Shown here piece by piece: positions 9,653-17,653 of a stretch of DNA of 32,027 bases. This DNA is from a virus. The notes under the pieces were generated by a model. That model did no database searches, was not told the DNA's origin, and worked only from the letters and a program-made list of their open reading frames with translations. Positions within the stretch are counted from its first letter, which is position 1, and each line of letters begins with the position of its first letter. The DNA is taken from positions 1-32,027 of the IMG/VR virus record IMGVR_UViG_3300008217_000038; one strand, 5' to 3'. The translations under genes were made by a program, and so were the position numbers.

Positions 9653-11188
9653 CTAGTCAAGTAATTTCTTGTATAAATCTACAATTTGTGTGTGAACGTC
9701 TATTTTACTGTCTAACAGACTGTAAACGTGTTTCTCTACAACTGACCCCTGTAACTGTATCACAGTACATTTATGCTTCTGTCCTGTTCGATGTACTCGT
9801 GCATTAGCTTGAGAGTATGTTTCAAGAGAACTTGTTGGCCCCCACCACACTACCGTATTGGCAGCGGTCAAGGTTACGCCATGAGCGGCGGCGGCAGGTT
9901 GAAGGATAAGAACCCGTGGATTATCTCGTTCTTGGAAGGCTTTAAATACTTCAGTACGCTTGCGAACAGGTACATTACCTTGGATTATTTCGTTGCTAAT
10001 TCCATCCTTCCTGAGTTTATCAGCAAGAATACCTATAGTGTGTTTGAAGGTTACAAAGATAAGTACCTTCCGGCTGGATTCATCAATAACTTCCCGAAGC
10101 ACCTTGTACCTGTGCTTTATATCAAACTCCAATGCGTTGCCTTTATCGGTATAGATCGCACCAGAACTTATTTGCAGGAGTTTATTCATGTTAACCGCGG
10201 CATTCACGGCGGTAATTTCCTCCCCCGCCGCTTGCATAACCATGCGATTACGTAATTCCTTATAATATTTCTTTTGTTGACGGGTAAGTTCTATCTCACG
10301 TTTGACGTAAATCATATCAGGGAGGTCTAGACAGTCGTCTTTTGTAAAACGTATTGCTGGCTGTAGTACATTGAAAACTGTTTTCGTGGCACTGTCTTTC
10401 GGTACCCATTTAAAATTGGATACTTTATACATAACCAGATCACGGAATGAACCAAAAAAACGGGGGACTGCCATAGGATTGACAAGTTTCGCCAGACCAT
10501 AAGCATCCAAGGGGCTTTGCGCGGCAGGGGTTCCTGTCATCATCCAAAGCCAAGTATCAGGCTTCATTACAGAATTAAGAACTTTCCAGCGTTTTGTCTG
10601 GGCGTTTTTATAATGGGTAGCTTCATCCGCAATTATGAGATCGAAACCCCCTTTACTTATAGCATCTGCTACGATTTCTACCCCGTCATAGTTTATAATT
10701 ACATATTCAGCGTCACCTTCGATAATTCTCCGTCTTTTATCAGGGGAGCCGTAGGCTACATCCACACTACGATGCATGGCAAATGTAAACAAGTCAGCAC
10801 GCCATGCACTATCCATAATCGAGAGCGGGCAGATAACTAACACCCGCGCTATTCGCCCCTGTTGTATTAGAAAATCAGAAGCCCAGATTGCAGACGCAGT
10901 TTTACCTGTACCTTGTTCGTTAAAACAAAAAGCTTTCCTGTTCATCGTTAGGAAAGCCGCCGTGCTCCTTTGGTGGGTAAATGGTTTATACTGGCCGGGC
11001 CACTTATAACGTCCTTCTATAGGTGATGGCACGTTTATATTTAATTTTTTAAGTGTGTGGCTTTCATCAACTCCCCATTTTACGAGCACGTTATTATCTC
11101 CCACTATATGACTTTTAGGTATAACTGTCGTTACTTGCTGAGGATTTCGCAGTTTCAGCAACACAGCCTTGTTCTTAATGATCTGCAA
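9653..11188 (-). CDS. SNF2-family DNA helicase / translocase
   Basis: The 511-residue product is a superfamily 2 helicase. It has Walker A (EQGTGKT, residues 91-97), motif II DEATH (188-192), motif III (MMTGTPAAQ), and a C-terminal RecA-like lobe with motif VI (ETYSQANARVHRTGQ). The size and motif set fit phage SNF2-type helicases found beside primase and polymerase genes. The start is TTG, supported by AGGAG eight bases upstream; no ATG lies near. It probably remodels DNA during replication or recombination. Confidence 0.88.
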   Translation of the reverse strand: MQIIKNKAVLLKLRNPQQVTTVIPKSHIVGDNNVLVKWGVDESHTLKKLNINVPSPIEGRYKWPGQYKPFTHQRSTAAFLTMNRKAFCFNEQGTGKTASAIWASDFLIQQGRIARVLVICPLSIMDSAWRADLFTFAMHRSVDVAYGSPDKRRRIIEGDAEYVIINYDGVEIVADAISKGGFDLIIADEATHYKNAQTKRWKVLNSVMKPDTWLWMMTGTPAAQSPLDAYGLAKLVNPMAVPRFFGSFRDLVMYKVSNFKWVPKDSATKTVFNVLQPAIRFTKDDCLDLPDMIYVKREIELTRQQKKYYKELRNRMVMQAAGEEITAVNAAVNMNKLLQISSGAIYTDKGNALEFDIKHRYKVLREVIDESSRKVLIFVTFKHTIGILADKLRKDGISNEIIQGNVPVRKRTEVFKAFQERDNPRVLILQPAAAAHGVTLTAANTVVWWGPTSSLETYSQANARVHRTGQKHKCTVIQLQGSVVEKHVYSLLDSKIDVHTQIVDLYKKLLD

Positions 11189-11213
11189 GTTATGTTCTCC
11201 TGATTACCTTGCG

Positions 11214-11468
11214 CTATGTTTTTTTCGTCTTCCTCTTACCATTGTTTGCACGGTTTTTACTGGGACTCATTAGTCTATACCCGTCTGCATTAGTGCCACC
11301 ACTACGGAGTGGTTTATTGTGGCTTATATCTTTACCTTTTCGGTTGACACCTTTTTTATCCAACGCCCGTCTAGCTTTTTGACGTTCCATACGCGCCCCG
11401 TGTTCGCCACGTTGTTTTTGTAATTGGTATTCACGTTTATAAGGTCGAGGGGATTTAGTATAAACCAT
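11214..11468 (-). CDS. Small basic protein, possibly HNH-related
   Basis: This 84-residue, very basic protein ends with GKDISHNKPLRSGG followed by a segment like MSPSKNRAN. Similar small phage proteins carry HNH-type DHxDGNxxNN and RSKNR elements. Here the key second histidine and asparagine are degenerate, so nuclease activity is doubtful. Its ATG overlaps the stop of the Cas4-like nuclease gene (TAATG). DNA or RNA binding is inferred from charge. Confidence 0.6.
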   Translation of the reverse strand: MVYTKSPRPYKREYQLQKQRGEHGARMERQKARRALDKKGVNRKGKDISHNKPLRSGGTNADGYRLMSPSKNRANNGKRKTKKT

Positions 11469-12133
11469 TAGTTTCTCCCATTATGGGCACATTCGGTAAC
11501 AGCACAATGTCGTCTACATAACCCGCTGGGTCGTGGATTCCATACATTATTTTCAAAAGCCTGTTCCATATTAGAATAATCAGACAACCATTTATTCCAA
11601 AGTATTTTTTCTGTATCCCGCATATATACATCTTTTATTAAATCTTTGGACACCACAAACAATAATCCAGCCCGTACCTTTTCAATCTGTGGAAAATGCT
11701 TAAAAATAGTAAGGGCCATTAGCTCTAACTGACCTTTATCAGCGTACCGAGCAGACTTCCCAGTTTTATAATCCACTACCCACGCAGAATTTTCATCCAA
11801 TATAATTAGGTCTGCTATACCTCGGAACCAAACATCTCCATCATCAAACCCGCAGGGGTCTAGGTTCTTCGTAAGCCCAAACTTGTACTCACATAATTTA
11901 TGCCCCTGCTTTGATTTTAAACTGTCCAGCGCGGCAACAGCATAATCAAATCGGGCTGGCATTGATTTACCATCTTTTATATAAGCCTCTGCGGCCTCAT
12001 GAAACGCGGTACCGTATAACATAGCTTCAGTTTCAGATTCAGCATAATCCTTGGCAATCCTCATGTGATAGAATTGCTTTGGGCATTGTTCAAATGCCTT
12101 TATTTTACTGAAAGACCAAGGATCAATGCTCAT
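11468..12133 (-). CDS. PD-(D/E)XK exonuclease, Cas4/RecB-like
   Basis: The 221-residue product has the RecB/Cas4 nuclease core: an early FEQCPKQFY motif with C17, the catalytic Asp of GIADLI (D108), and DYKTGK (121-126) with the catalytic Asp and Lys. Three cysteines near the C-terminus (C206, C210, C215), together with C17, match the iron-sulphur ligands of Cas4-type nucleases. It likely processes DNA ends for recombination-dependent replication. ATGA-type overlap with the upstream zinc-ribbon gene indicates coupling. Confidence 0.85.
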   Translation of the reverse strand: MSIDPWSFSKIKAFEQCPKQFYHMRIAKDYAESETEAMLYGTAFHEAAEAYIKDGKSMPARFDYAVAALDSLKSKQGHKLCEYKFGLTKNLDPCGFDDGDVWFRGIADLIILDENSAWVVDYKTGKSARYADKGQLELMALTIFKHFPQIEKVRAGLLFVVSKDLIKDVYMRDTEKILWNKWLSDYSNMEQAFENNVWNPRPSGLCRRHCAVTECAHNGRN

Positions 12134-12471
12134 TTTTTTACAAGGCTTAAATGGCTAGGGGATTCTGACTTATCATCCCAAGTAACTTGAACTGTAAATC
12201 CGCCCATATTGTTCTTGGTAGTTTTACTTGTAAACCCATCTCTATGGCTACATCTCCAACACAAGGTCTTAAACCTAGCAACTCCTGTATCTACCTCAAT
12301 AGTTTCAGTAAACTCTGCAAAACCCCCACATTTTCTGCAGTCGGCAAACGTATCAAGAACTTGTCGTAACGTAGCCTCGGACGTAGATTGCGTGAAAAAG
12401 TTTTCAGTTATACCTCCTAAAGTCGCACGGTGTGCAACATGTTCCTCACCTAAATCTAGTTTTTTTGTCAT
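12130..12471 (-). CDS. Hypothetical zinc-ribbon protein (113 aa)
   Basis: Two CxxC pairs, C45/C48 and C71/C74, separated by 22 residues form a probable zinc ribbon in the middle of this 113-residue protein. No further family is recognised. It is squeezed between the polymerase and the nuclease genes, overlapping both by four bases (ATGA). This suggests a co-translated replication accessory, an inference from position only. Confidence 0.65.
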   Translation of the reverse strand: MTKKLDLGEEHVAHRATLGGITENFFTQSTSEATLRQVLDTFADCRKCGGFAEFTETIEVDTGVARFKTLCWRCSHRDGFTSKTTKNNMGGFTVQVTWDDKSESPSHLSLVKK

Positions 12472-14315
12472 TCACAATCTCCATAAGATTTGCCTACGCC
12501 CGATTCACAATCTATCGGGAGTCCGTCGGCCCAATCAGGCACCTCGCGCATACAAGTTTCGATGTAGTTTTGCGCTTCTTCTACTTCCTCGTCGGCTACA
12601 CAGCACACAACCGAGTCATGCACCGTCAGCACAACCTGATATTTCTTTGATATTTTTAACATTTGGTCCCCGATTATGCAACGCGCAAGAGCTTGGCATA
12701 CATTCTCTATAACTTTACCGCCGTATATACGAGTGCGACCACGCCGTGTTTGATAAGATAATTCCAACCCAGTTCCAAAATTAGCTTGACCCGCATAGCC
12801 TTTCTCATTTTGCAGATCGGCGTATCTCAACAACAAACCAGACGGGAGCTGCAGTGCACTATGTTCTACATCTACTGTTAACAAGTTGCCACGTCCGAAC
12901 GAAAGGGCGTCCCCTCGTGATAGATATACCAACATATTCTGAGCGGCCCTCCATAAATTATATATGTCGTAATTGGCCTCTCTATATATCTTTATAACTC
13001 TCTGTGCTTCCCACTTGTCTATTTTGGTCCCGAAGTTCTTTAGCTGTTCCCGAAACCGAACCGCGCCCATGCCATAACCAGCCCCAAGGATAGTGGTCTT
13101 GCCTACAAACCTCTGTGCGGCTGACACATCTTCCTCCCCTATCCCGTAAATACGAGAGGCCATTTTCTTATAAACATCTTCACCGTTGGCAAATGCGCTT
13201 ACCAAGTCCTCTTGCTCGGCAAGCCACGCCAGAATACGTGCCTCTATCTGGGCGGAATCGGCGTCGATCAGGGAATGTCCTTCGGGGGCTAGTATGCTCC
13301 GCTTTAACTTCTTACCTTGTGTGCCTCTACTTGGAAGATTCTGTAGATTAATCTTATCGTCACCACCCCACCTACCTGTATGCGCGGCGTAGTATTTAAC
13401 AGGTACCGGCAGCAGCCCACGTTTAGCAATATCTATAAACCTCTGTGTACGTGTTTCTTCTAACGTACTTTTGTTCCCAAGACGGGCCGCGATTAAAGTT
13501 TGTACCCTTGGGTCTTCATGATCCATGAGAGCTATAAATTCCTCATCAGATTTAGCGAAAGCAAATGTTTCCTTACCTGTCGTTTGGCTTATTTTTATTG
13601 GAGGTGTAACCCCAGACTTCCTCAAAAGCCCCGCAAATTTAAGGTTGCTCATTAAAACTTCCCTATCAACCCCCGCTGCCCCCAATAACTTGTTCTTGTG
13701 GTCACGTGTTTCCACAAGATGTTGTTCCAATAGCTCCAGATCTAAACCCAACGTAGGATTTATAAACATGCGTAAACTAAGGTCTATAAGTTTTAATTCT
13801 TTTATGGGAAAATCTTTACCAAGAACTTTAAACAGAGCATAAGTCAAATCCACATCATTTATACAGTAGTCACCGTATCGTGAGAGTTCTCTTGGTGAGA
13901 AATCCGCTCGGTGCTTCCCGAGTGCGTTGATGACTTCGGTGCCTTTAACGCCGAGAGAATACCTTTCAACCAACGCTTTGAGACTTCCACTAACTTCCAC
14001 CCCATCCACAGCACGGGCGATACACAAAGTATCGGCATAAGCCCGAGGATGAATATCAAACAACCAACTAGCAATAGCCCCATCAAACATAGTGTTATGA
14101 GCAAGAAACATAGTCTCGTCCCAATCGAATGTTTGTAGGAATTTCTTAATCTGTTCTTTCGATCCACTAGCCCACTCCGTTCTCTCGCTGTTTATCTTAG
14201 TTCCTACCCCAATAACTTCAAAACGGGGGTCACGGATATACTCCTCCGTTGTCATTTTCGATAATGAAAACTCTTTATCGTAATAAGTTTCAAAATCTAC
14301 AGTTATTAAATCCAT
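12468..14315 (-). CDS. polA: DNA polymerase, family A (with 3'-5' exonuclease)
   Basis: The 615-residue product begins with a 3'-5' exonuclease domain: DFET with D7 and E9, HNTMFD with D78, and YCIND with D154. The polymerase domain has motif A DSAQIEAR with D353 and motif B RFVGKTTILGAGYG with R402, K406 and Y414. Motif C is VHDS with D567; the family usually has HDE here, so the residue after the Asp is Ser568. The position equivalent to E. coli Phe762 is Leu410. There is no 5' nuclease domain, as usual for phages. It is the replicative polymerase of this genome. Confidence 0.93.
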   Translation of the reverse strand: MDLITVDFETYYDKEFSLSKMTTEEYIRDPRFEVIGVGTKINSERTEWASGSKEQIKKFLQTFDWDETMFLAHNTMFDGAIASWLFDIHPRAYADTLCIARAVDGVEVSGSLKALVERYSLGVKGTEVINALGKHRADFSPRELSRYGDYCINDVDLTYALFKVLGKDFPIKELKLIDLSLRMFINPTLGLDLELLEQHLVETRDHKNKLLGAAGVDREVLMSNLKFAGLLRKSGVTPPIKISQTTGKETFAFAKSDEEFIALMDHEDPRVQTLIAARLGNKSTLEETRTQRFIDIAKRGLLPVPVKYYAAHTGRWGGDDKINLQNLPSRGTQGKKLKRSILAPEGHSLIDADSAQIEARILAWLAEQEDLVSAFANGEDVYKKMASRIYGIGEEDVSAAQRFVGKTTILGAGYGMGAVRFREQLKNFGTKIDKWEAQRVIKIYREANYDIYNLWRAAQNMLVYLSRGDALSFGRGNLLTVDVEHSALQLPSGLLLRYADLQNEKGYAGQANFGTGLELSYQTRRGRTRIYGGKVIENVCQALARCIIGDQMLKISKKYQVVLTVHDSVVCCVADEEVEEAQNYIETCMREVPDWADGLPIDCESGVGKSYGDCE

Positions 14316-14317
14316 GT

Positions 14318-14674
14318 TCAGCCACCCCTATTCAATGCTTCCTCCTCGACGTCCAATCTTTTGGAAACAAGTTCAGCACCGCAAGCCAGATAACCACATC
14401 CATCAACCCAGTTATCCCAATTTGGTTCATTGTTTTTCAACCGAGCGATCTTCAATAATGTCATCATAACGGCTACATCCACCGCTGAAACATGAGTACC
14501 CAGATGTTCGGACCAATATTTAGCAATAGTGCCAAAATTATCTTCCATATCTCCATGCTCGTCTGCCCTGTCTCTAACAATATATTTTTCCGCTGTACGT
14601 AACACGTTTGCACGTACATCAGGGCGTTTCGGGCCTAGTGGTTCATTAAAAGGAAGTTCAAGTTGTTCTGCCAA
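14318..14674 (-). CDS. DUF6378-like phage protein
   Basis: The 118-residue product carries the pattern HGDMEDNFGTIAKYWSEHL, then VAVMMTLLKIARLK and a WVDGCGYLACGAEL segment. I recognise this as the DUF6378 family of phage proteins; its function is not known to me. Some members are placed near nucleotide metabolism genes. The start is TTG with AAGGAG seven bases upstream, an exact Shine-Dalgarno that decides the start. The gene ends two bases before the polymerase start, so the two are probably co-translated. Confidence 0.7.
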   Translation of the reverse strand: MAEQLELPFNEPLGPKRPDVRANVLRTAEKYIVRDRADEHGDMEDNFGTIAKYWSEHLGTHVSAVDVAVMMTLLKIARLKNNEPNWDNWVDGCGYLACGAELVSKRLDVEEEALNRGG

Positions 14675-14713
14675 TTTACTTCTCCTTATATGTTAAATTA
14701 TATTTTCAATGGT

Positions 14714-14911
14714 TTAATCAATCAGTGGGGATGTGTGTACGCGCCACATGATGTTTGCTACCACAGTGAAGCAAGTAGCACATCTAACCCTTCCATCATC
14801 TACCAAATGCCCAGATGTGTGACCACAATCAAATATCATTACTTCTATTTCTTCTGGAGGCGTAGACTTTGTATTCCGAGGAAACTCTATAATATTATCA
14901 ATTTTTTTCAC
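14714..14911 (-). CDS. Hypothetical small metal-binding protein (65 aa)
   Basis: A GTG start at 14911 has AGAGG five bases upstream. The product contains DCGHTSG and CATC (C29, H31, C44, C47), which could form a one-zinc knuckle. No family is recognised. It lies directly after a terminator, so it is the first gene after a transcriptional break and leads into the polymerase operon. Confidence 0.55.
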   Translation of the reverse strand: MKKIDNIIEFPRNTKSTPPEEIEVMIFDCGHTSGHLVDDGRVRCATCFTVVANIMWRVHTSPLID

Positions 14912-14936
14912 GCTATCCTCTTTTAATTCTTATTCC

Positions 14937-14960
14937 AAAAATGCCCCCCATTTAGGGGGG
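14937..14960 (-). terminator. Rho-independent terminator
   Basis: On the minus strand the stem CCCCCC / GGGGGG with a five-base loop is followed by CATTTTT. It ends the unit carrying 15127-15772, just before the small gene at 14714-14911. Confidence 0.75.
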
Positions 14961-15126
14961 ACTAACGTAGCGTGCTTACCCGACAACAGCATTAAGGGAA
15001 AGGATAATAACGGGGCAAGCTCTCTCGTTGCAGGAAGCCGCCCCTCTAAAACCAAAACCTGTTGTTGCGGGAGGATAATTTTCGGCCTCTCTCCCACTTA
15101 GCCGCCCATGCACAATCAGACATGGG
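14961..15126 (-). other. Untranslated stretch before a terminator, possibly structured RNA
   Basis: About 165 bases separate a stop codon from a terminator, which is long for this compact genome. It starts with a hairpin (CCCATG / CATGGG, 15105-15126). It also has inverted ACAACAG / CTGTTGT segments 68 bases apart and two copies of AGGATAAT followed two bases later by CGG. It could be a 3' structured region or small RNA. A reading frame crosses it but overlaps the gene upstream in another frame. Confidence 0.3.
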
Positions 15127-15498
15127 TTACTCGTTGTAAGAAGTTTCATCTTCATCTCTTTGTTTGATGAATTTACGATAAGCCTTTTTCTTGTATTTCT
15201 GCCTTTGCTCACTACGTTCAGCCCCGCTCCTAAAATTAGGATTGAAGTCAGGAATGTCAGACCAATCAATTTCGTCATCAAGAATCCAATCATTAAAAAC
15301 TTGCAGGGGGGGCCATAAATCACATTTATATATACCTTTTTTTGCCCTGCTTAATGACCTTCCTTGAATTTCGTTTGCTCTCAAAGCATCATTCAAACGG
15401 CTATATGCTTCCGCAGTGTTACCTGCCATTTCCAGTTGGCTTGCTTCTTTGAGTAATAAATCCTCAAGGCAATAATTATGTTTTAATACCGAGACCAT
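15127..15498 (-). CDS. Hypothetical protein (123 aa)
   Basis: An unrecognised, charged, mostly helical protein. The N-terminal part (LLLKEASQLEMAGNTAEAYSRLNDAL) looks like a helical hairpin of the TPR sort. The C-terminus is rich in Lys, Arg and Glu. The ATG at 15498 lies inside the end of the VRR-NUC gene (23-base overlap), so translation is probably coupled. No Shine-Dalgarno stands out. A competing frame on the same strand (14976-15323) is judged a shadow. Confidence 0.6.
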   Translation of the reverse strand: MVSVLKHNYCLEDLLLKEASQLEMAGNTAEAYSRLNDALRANEIQGRSLSRAKKGIYKCDLWPPLQVFNDWILDDEIDWSDIPDFNPNFRSGAERSEQRQKYKKKAYRKFIKQRDEDETSYNE

Positions 15499-15772
15499 TC
15501 AACTTATCCGAAACTCCAGAAACATTTTCCTCATTGACTACCCAGCTCAGGCCGTTTGCGTTTTGAATATCTGTTAAGTTCTTTTGCTGTAGCGGTGTGG
15601 GTTTATTCTTACCTGCTTTACATTCAATCCCAAAGAAGTATCCATTGTAGCATCCGACTATATCCGGTACACCGCTTCTTCCGTACCCTCCGGTCATGGG
15701 AAAAAAATAATATGCTCCCAACTCTTTGAGTTGTTTTGTTACCGCTTTCTTAACTTTGCCTTCAGGGGTCAT
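15476..15772 (-). CDS. VRR-NUC domain nuclease
   Basis: The 98-residue product is almost entirely a VRR-NUC (PD-(D/E)XK) domain. It has the pattern GYGRSGVPDIVGCYNGYFFGIECKAGK, in pieces: the catalytic Asp of VPDI and the ExK of ECK. These enzymes are structure-specific nucleases, often Holliday-junction or flap type. The ATG at 15772 is preferred. An in-frame TTG at 15799 would put the start inside the 47-base terminator repeat, so that repeat ends only nine bases upstream of the start. It is the third PD-(D/E)XK enzyme in the leftward set. Confidence 0.82.
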   Translation of the reverse strand: MTPEGKVKKAVTKQLKELGAYYFFPMTGGYGRSGVPDIVGCYNGYFFGIECKAGKNKPTPLQQKNLTDIQNANGLSWVVNEENVSGVSDKLNGLGIKT

Positions 15773-15780
15773 TCTTGTTT

Positions 15781-15827
15781 CCAAAAAAACTGGTTTCAAA
15801 AAGGGAGAGGCCGAAACCCCTCCCTAA
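15781..15827 (-). repeat. 47-base terminator cassette, copy 1
   Basis: This stretch is identical to 16389-16435. It contains the box AACTGGTTTCAAAAA (plus strand) and a terminator hairpin. It lies between the wHTH-like gene and the VRR-NUC gene. Confidence 0.9.
15798..15824 (-). terminator. Terminator in cassette copy 1
   Basis: On the minus strand GGGAGGGG pairs with CCTCTCCC (one G-U pair) around a TTTCGG loop, followed by TTTTT. It ends the unit of the gene at 15848-16327. The VRR-NUC gene starts just downstream and must use read-through or a promoter in the repeat. Confidence 0.75.
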
Positions 15828-15847
15828 AAGGGGGTTATGCGCCCCCG

Positions 15848-16327
15848 CTACTCATCCCCGCTATCTTCATTTTTCTTGCGAAGTCCCCATAAATGTACGG
15901 GGCGTTTAAGCTCCTTATTATACTCGTCATCAACTAAAACAGATTCGATTTTTCCAGCATTTTTAAGCCGTCCTAACGAGTGATAAACTCGCTTATATTC
16001 TACTTTATTGTATGGTAATTTTGGCCCCAACATTTCTTTCATCAAATCTGTTGTCGTTATTGGGTCTTCTAAATTATTTAAAATTTTTGTATTTAAAATA
16101 TCTTGGTCTAAAAACGAACCATTAAGCCCCTCAGAAGTACCGTTGGACACTTTGTCTGTGCCCATTTTTACTACAAGTTCAGTCTTCGTTAACGCTTGAA
16201 ATGTTTTGTTGTCAATAACAACAATGTCACCTTCATCTTTAACAAATAAATAGTCACCCTTTTTTGCGCGGATTGCGTTTGTTACAGGTACAACAGTCGC
16301 GCTCGTATTTAGGTTAATTTTATGCAT
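15848..16327 (-). CDS. Hypothetical protein with winged-helix-like C-terminus (159 aa)
   Basis: The C-terminal half (about residues 88-152) has a winged-helix pattern: ITTTDLMKEML, then VYHSLGRLKNAGKIESVLV and a closing strand HLWGLRK. The N-terminal half is beta-rich (SATVVPVTNAIRAKKGDYLFV). It could be a phage regulator. The ATG has AGGAG upstream. A palindrome lies 40 bases before the start and a terminator cassette follows its end, so it is probably a single-gene unit. It is a candidate binder of the palindromes, by inference only. Confidence 0.65.
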   Translation of the reverse strand: MHKINLNTSATVVPVTNAIRAKKGDYLFVKDEGDIVVIDNKTFQALTKTELVVKMGTDKVSNGTSEGLNGSFLDQDILNTKILNNLEDPITTTDLMKEMLGPKLPYNKVEYKRVYHSLGRLKNAGKIESVLVDDEYNKELKRPVHLWGLRKKNEDSGDE

Positions 16328-16366
16328 ATAAGTTCTCCTAGAACATTAAAGTTTTGTTAAAATTTT

Positions 16367-16384
16367 GTTAGGGATGTCCCTAAC
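16367..16384. repeat. Palindrome family copy 1 (centre TG)
   Basis: Arms GTTAGGGA and TCCCTAAC are perfect around a two-base centre. It is 40 bases upstream of the wHTH-like gene start. Confidence 0.9.
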
Positions 16385-16388
16385 AATC

Positions 16389-16435
16389 CCAAAAAAACTG
16401 GTTTCAAAAAGGGAGAGGCCGAAACCCCTCCCTAA
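16389..16435 (-). repeat. 47-base terminator cassette, copy 2, bracketed by two palindromes
   Basis: This stretch is identical to 15781-15827. The terminator hairpin is at 16411-16432 with its T-run (minus strand) at 16406-16410. It ends the unit of the 85-residue gene at 16458. Palindromes begin five bases before and three bases after it. Confidence 0.9.
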
Positions 16436-16438
16436 TTT

Positions 16439-16456
16439 GTTAGGGACGTCCCTAAC
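16439..16456. repeat. Palindrome family copy 2 (centre CG)
   Basis: A fully self-complementary 18-mer GTTAGGGACGTCCCTAAC. It abuts the stop codon of the gene at 16458. Confidence 0.9.
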
Positions 16457-16457
16457 A

Positions 16458-16715
16458 TTATTGTGGTTGCACAACCCAAAAAGAATTTTTGTCAATAGAC
16501 TTACCAAAATCTCCATAATATATATTGGGTTGCACAACTAACAGCACCGCTAACCTTTCCTGCATCCATTGCGGCAATTCTTCTATGCTACTGTAGACAC
16601 CTCCCACATCAGTGTCAAGCCTATTCATACCAATACATGACACATGAATACAATTTGTATCTGGGTTTAGGTAAACGTGATATACGTTATCGTTAAACAT
16701 CTTCCTGTACGACAT
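16458..16715 (-). CDS. Hypothetical protein (85 aa)
   Basis: An unrecognised small protein with the segment IEELPQWMQERLAVLLVV, common in short phage proteins of unknown role. The ATG at 16715 is chosen because GGAG lies about ten bases upstream; a GTG at 16736 is in frame. It overlaps the end of the upstream gene by 23 bases. Its C-terminus holds two similar VVQP pentapeptides. Confidence 0.55.
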   Translation of the reverse strand: MSYRKMFNDNVYHVYLNPDTNCIHVSCIGMNRLDTDVGGVYSSIEELPQWMQERLAVLLVVQPNIYYGDFGKSIDKNSFWVVQPQ

Positions 16716-17652
16716 AAAAACAAGTCTCCGTTGCACGATAACCTACGTTATCAAAATACTGCCCATTCTTACCCATACTCAACACCGATAATTTTCCCAT
16801 TAGAGCTTCGGGGATATTTTCTGAATTATATCTCTCCCCCTCTACCCATTTTGTTTTCCATTCGGATATATCGTCTGTTAAAGCTGTGCAATATAAGTCG
16901 TTACCATGAAAATCTTTCTCCACACTCACTAACAGCATACGTTTTGTACGCCCTTCAAGACGCTCTTTATGCTCCCTGTGAGCATCCAGAAACTCGGTAA
17001 CTTTTTGACCAAACTCAGGGTCAATAAAATTGTAATCCGAATTTTCTACAGACAACAATTCCCTCAGAAGTGGATCATTCCCTCCATCATCAACAGTAAC
17101 ATTGCGCCGTGCGTTACTCAGCTTTTTTCGCATGGCTTCATCGGTGTTACTCCACCCTCTACGACATTCATTACTTTCTTTAGAAGCAACTTCTACTGCA
17201 CTATAATCACGCAAGTATTTTCGAACATTACGTAATGCAACTTTTAAGTTTACACTACTGACTGAATGGTGTTTCCAATTATAAGAAGCATATTTCTCAT
17301 TAGATATCCTTTTTGAATACACTATATATTGCGGCTTATTATTTTTTCCGTTTTTCTGGTCGTATGGTCTTATGTGCAGAGATACCCACCCCATACAAAG
17401 AGGTTTATACGCATGGTAAACCCAAAAACTGTGGGGTTGCTGGTAGACGTTACTCCCCAATGGACTTGCATGTACATCCTGTCGAAGTCGCGTTTGCGAG
17501 TTTTCCCCCCTCTGCGAAAAACTACACTTAGGAAAAATTTTTCGGATTTCATTTATAAACTTTTTAAGGGGCAACGGGGTTCCCCACTCGGAAAGTTCAC
17601 TATCAGTCACAGCAGTACAGTCTGCCGTCCATTGCTCATGAGTTCTAGACAT
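16693..17652 (-). CDS. Hypothetical protein (319 aa), unrecognised
   Basis: No family is recognised. The product is soluble-looking, with many aromatic and charged residues and no membrane segment. It starts with ATG just after the stop of the upstream gene (TAG then TATG), with AGGGG as Shine-Dalgarno. Residues encoded at 17479-17502 (SQTRLRQ region) come from a 24-base sequence that recurs exactly in the upstream gene in a different frame. It forms a unit with its two neighbours. Confidence 0.6.
   Translation of the reverse strand: MSRTHEQWTADCTAVTDSELSEWGTPLPLKKFINEIRKIFPKCSFSQRGENSQTRLRQDVHASPLGSNVYQQPHSFWVYHAYKPLCMGWVSLHIRPYDQKNGKNNKPQYIVYSKRISNEKYASYNWKHHSVSSVNLKVALRNVRKYLRDYSAVEVASKESNECRRGWSNTDEAMRKKLSNARRNVTVDDGGNDPLLRELLSVENSDYNFIDPEFGQKVTEFLDAHREHKERLEGRTKRMLLVSVEKDFHGNDLYCTALTDDISEWKTKWVEGERYNSENIPEALMGKLSVLSMGKNGQYFDNVGYRATETCFYVVQEDV
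17479..17502. repeat. 24-base exact repeat, copy A
   Basis: It is identical to 18382-18405 and lies inside the 319-residue gene. It contains TCGC-GTTT-GCGA, a small inverted repeat. Confidence 0.85.
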
Positions 17653-17653
17653 A

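Noticed and set aside
9773-10255. Plus-strand frame of 160 codons
   Set aside because: It lies fully antisense to the SNF2 helicase gene, whose motifs are unmistakable.
14976-15323. Minus-strand frame of 115 codons with a hydrophobic start
   Set aside because: Most of it is a shadow of the 123-residue gene in another frame; that gene has a coupled start and better composition.
16465-16538. GTTGCACAAC at 16466 and 16529, and again near 26519
   Set aside because: Two copies are codons for repeated VVQP in one protein; the third can be chance for a ten-base sequence.
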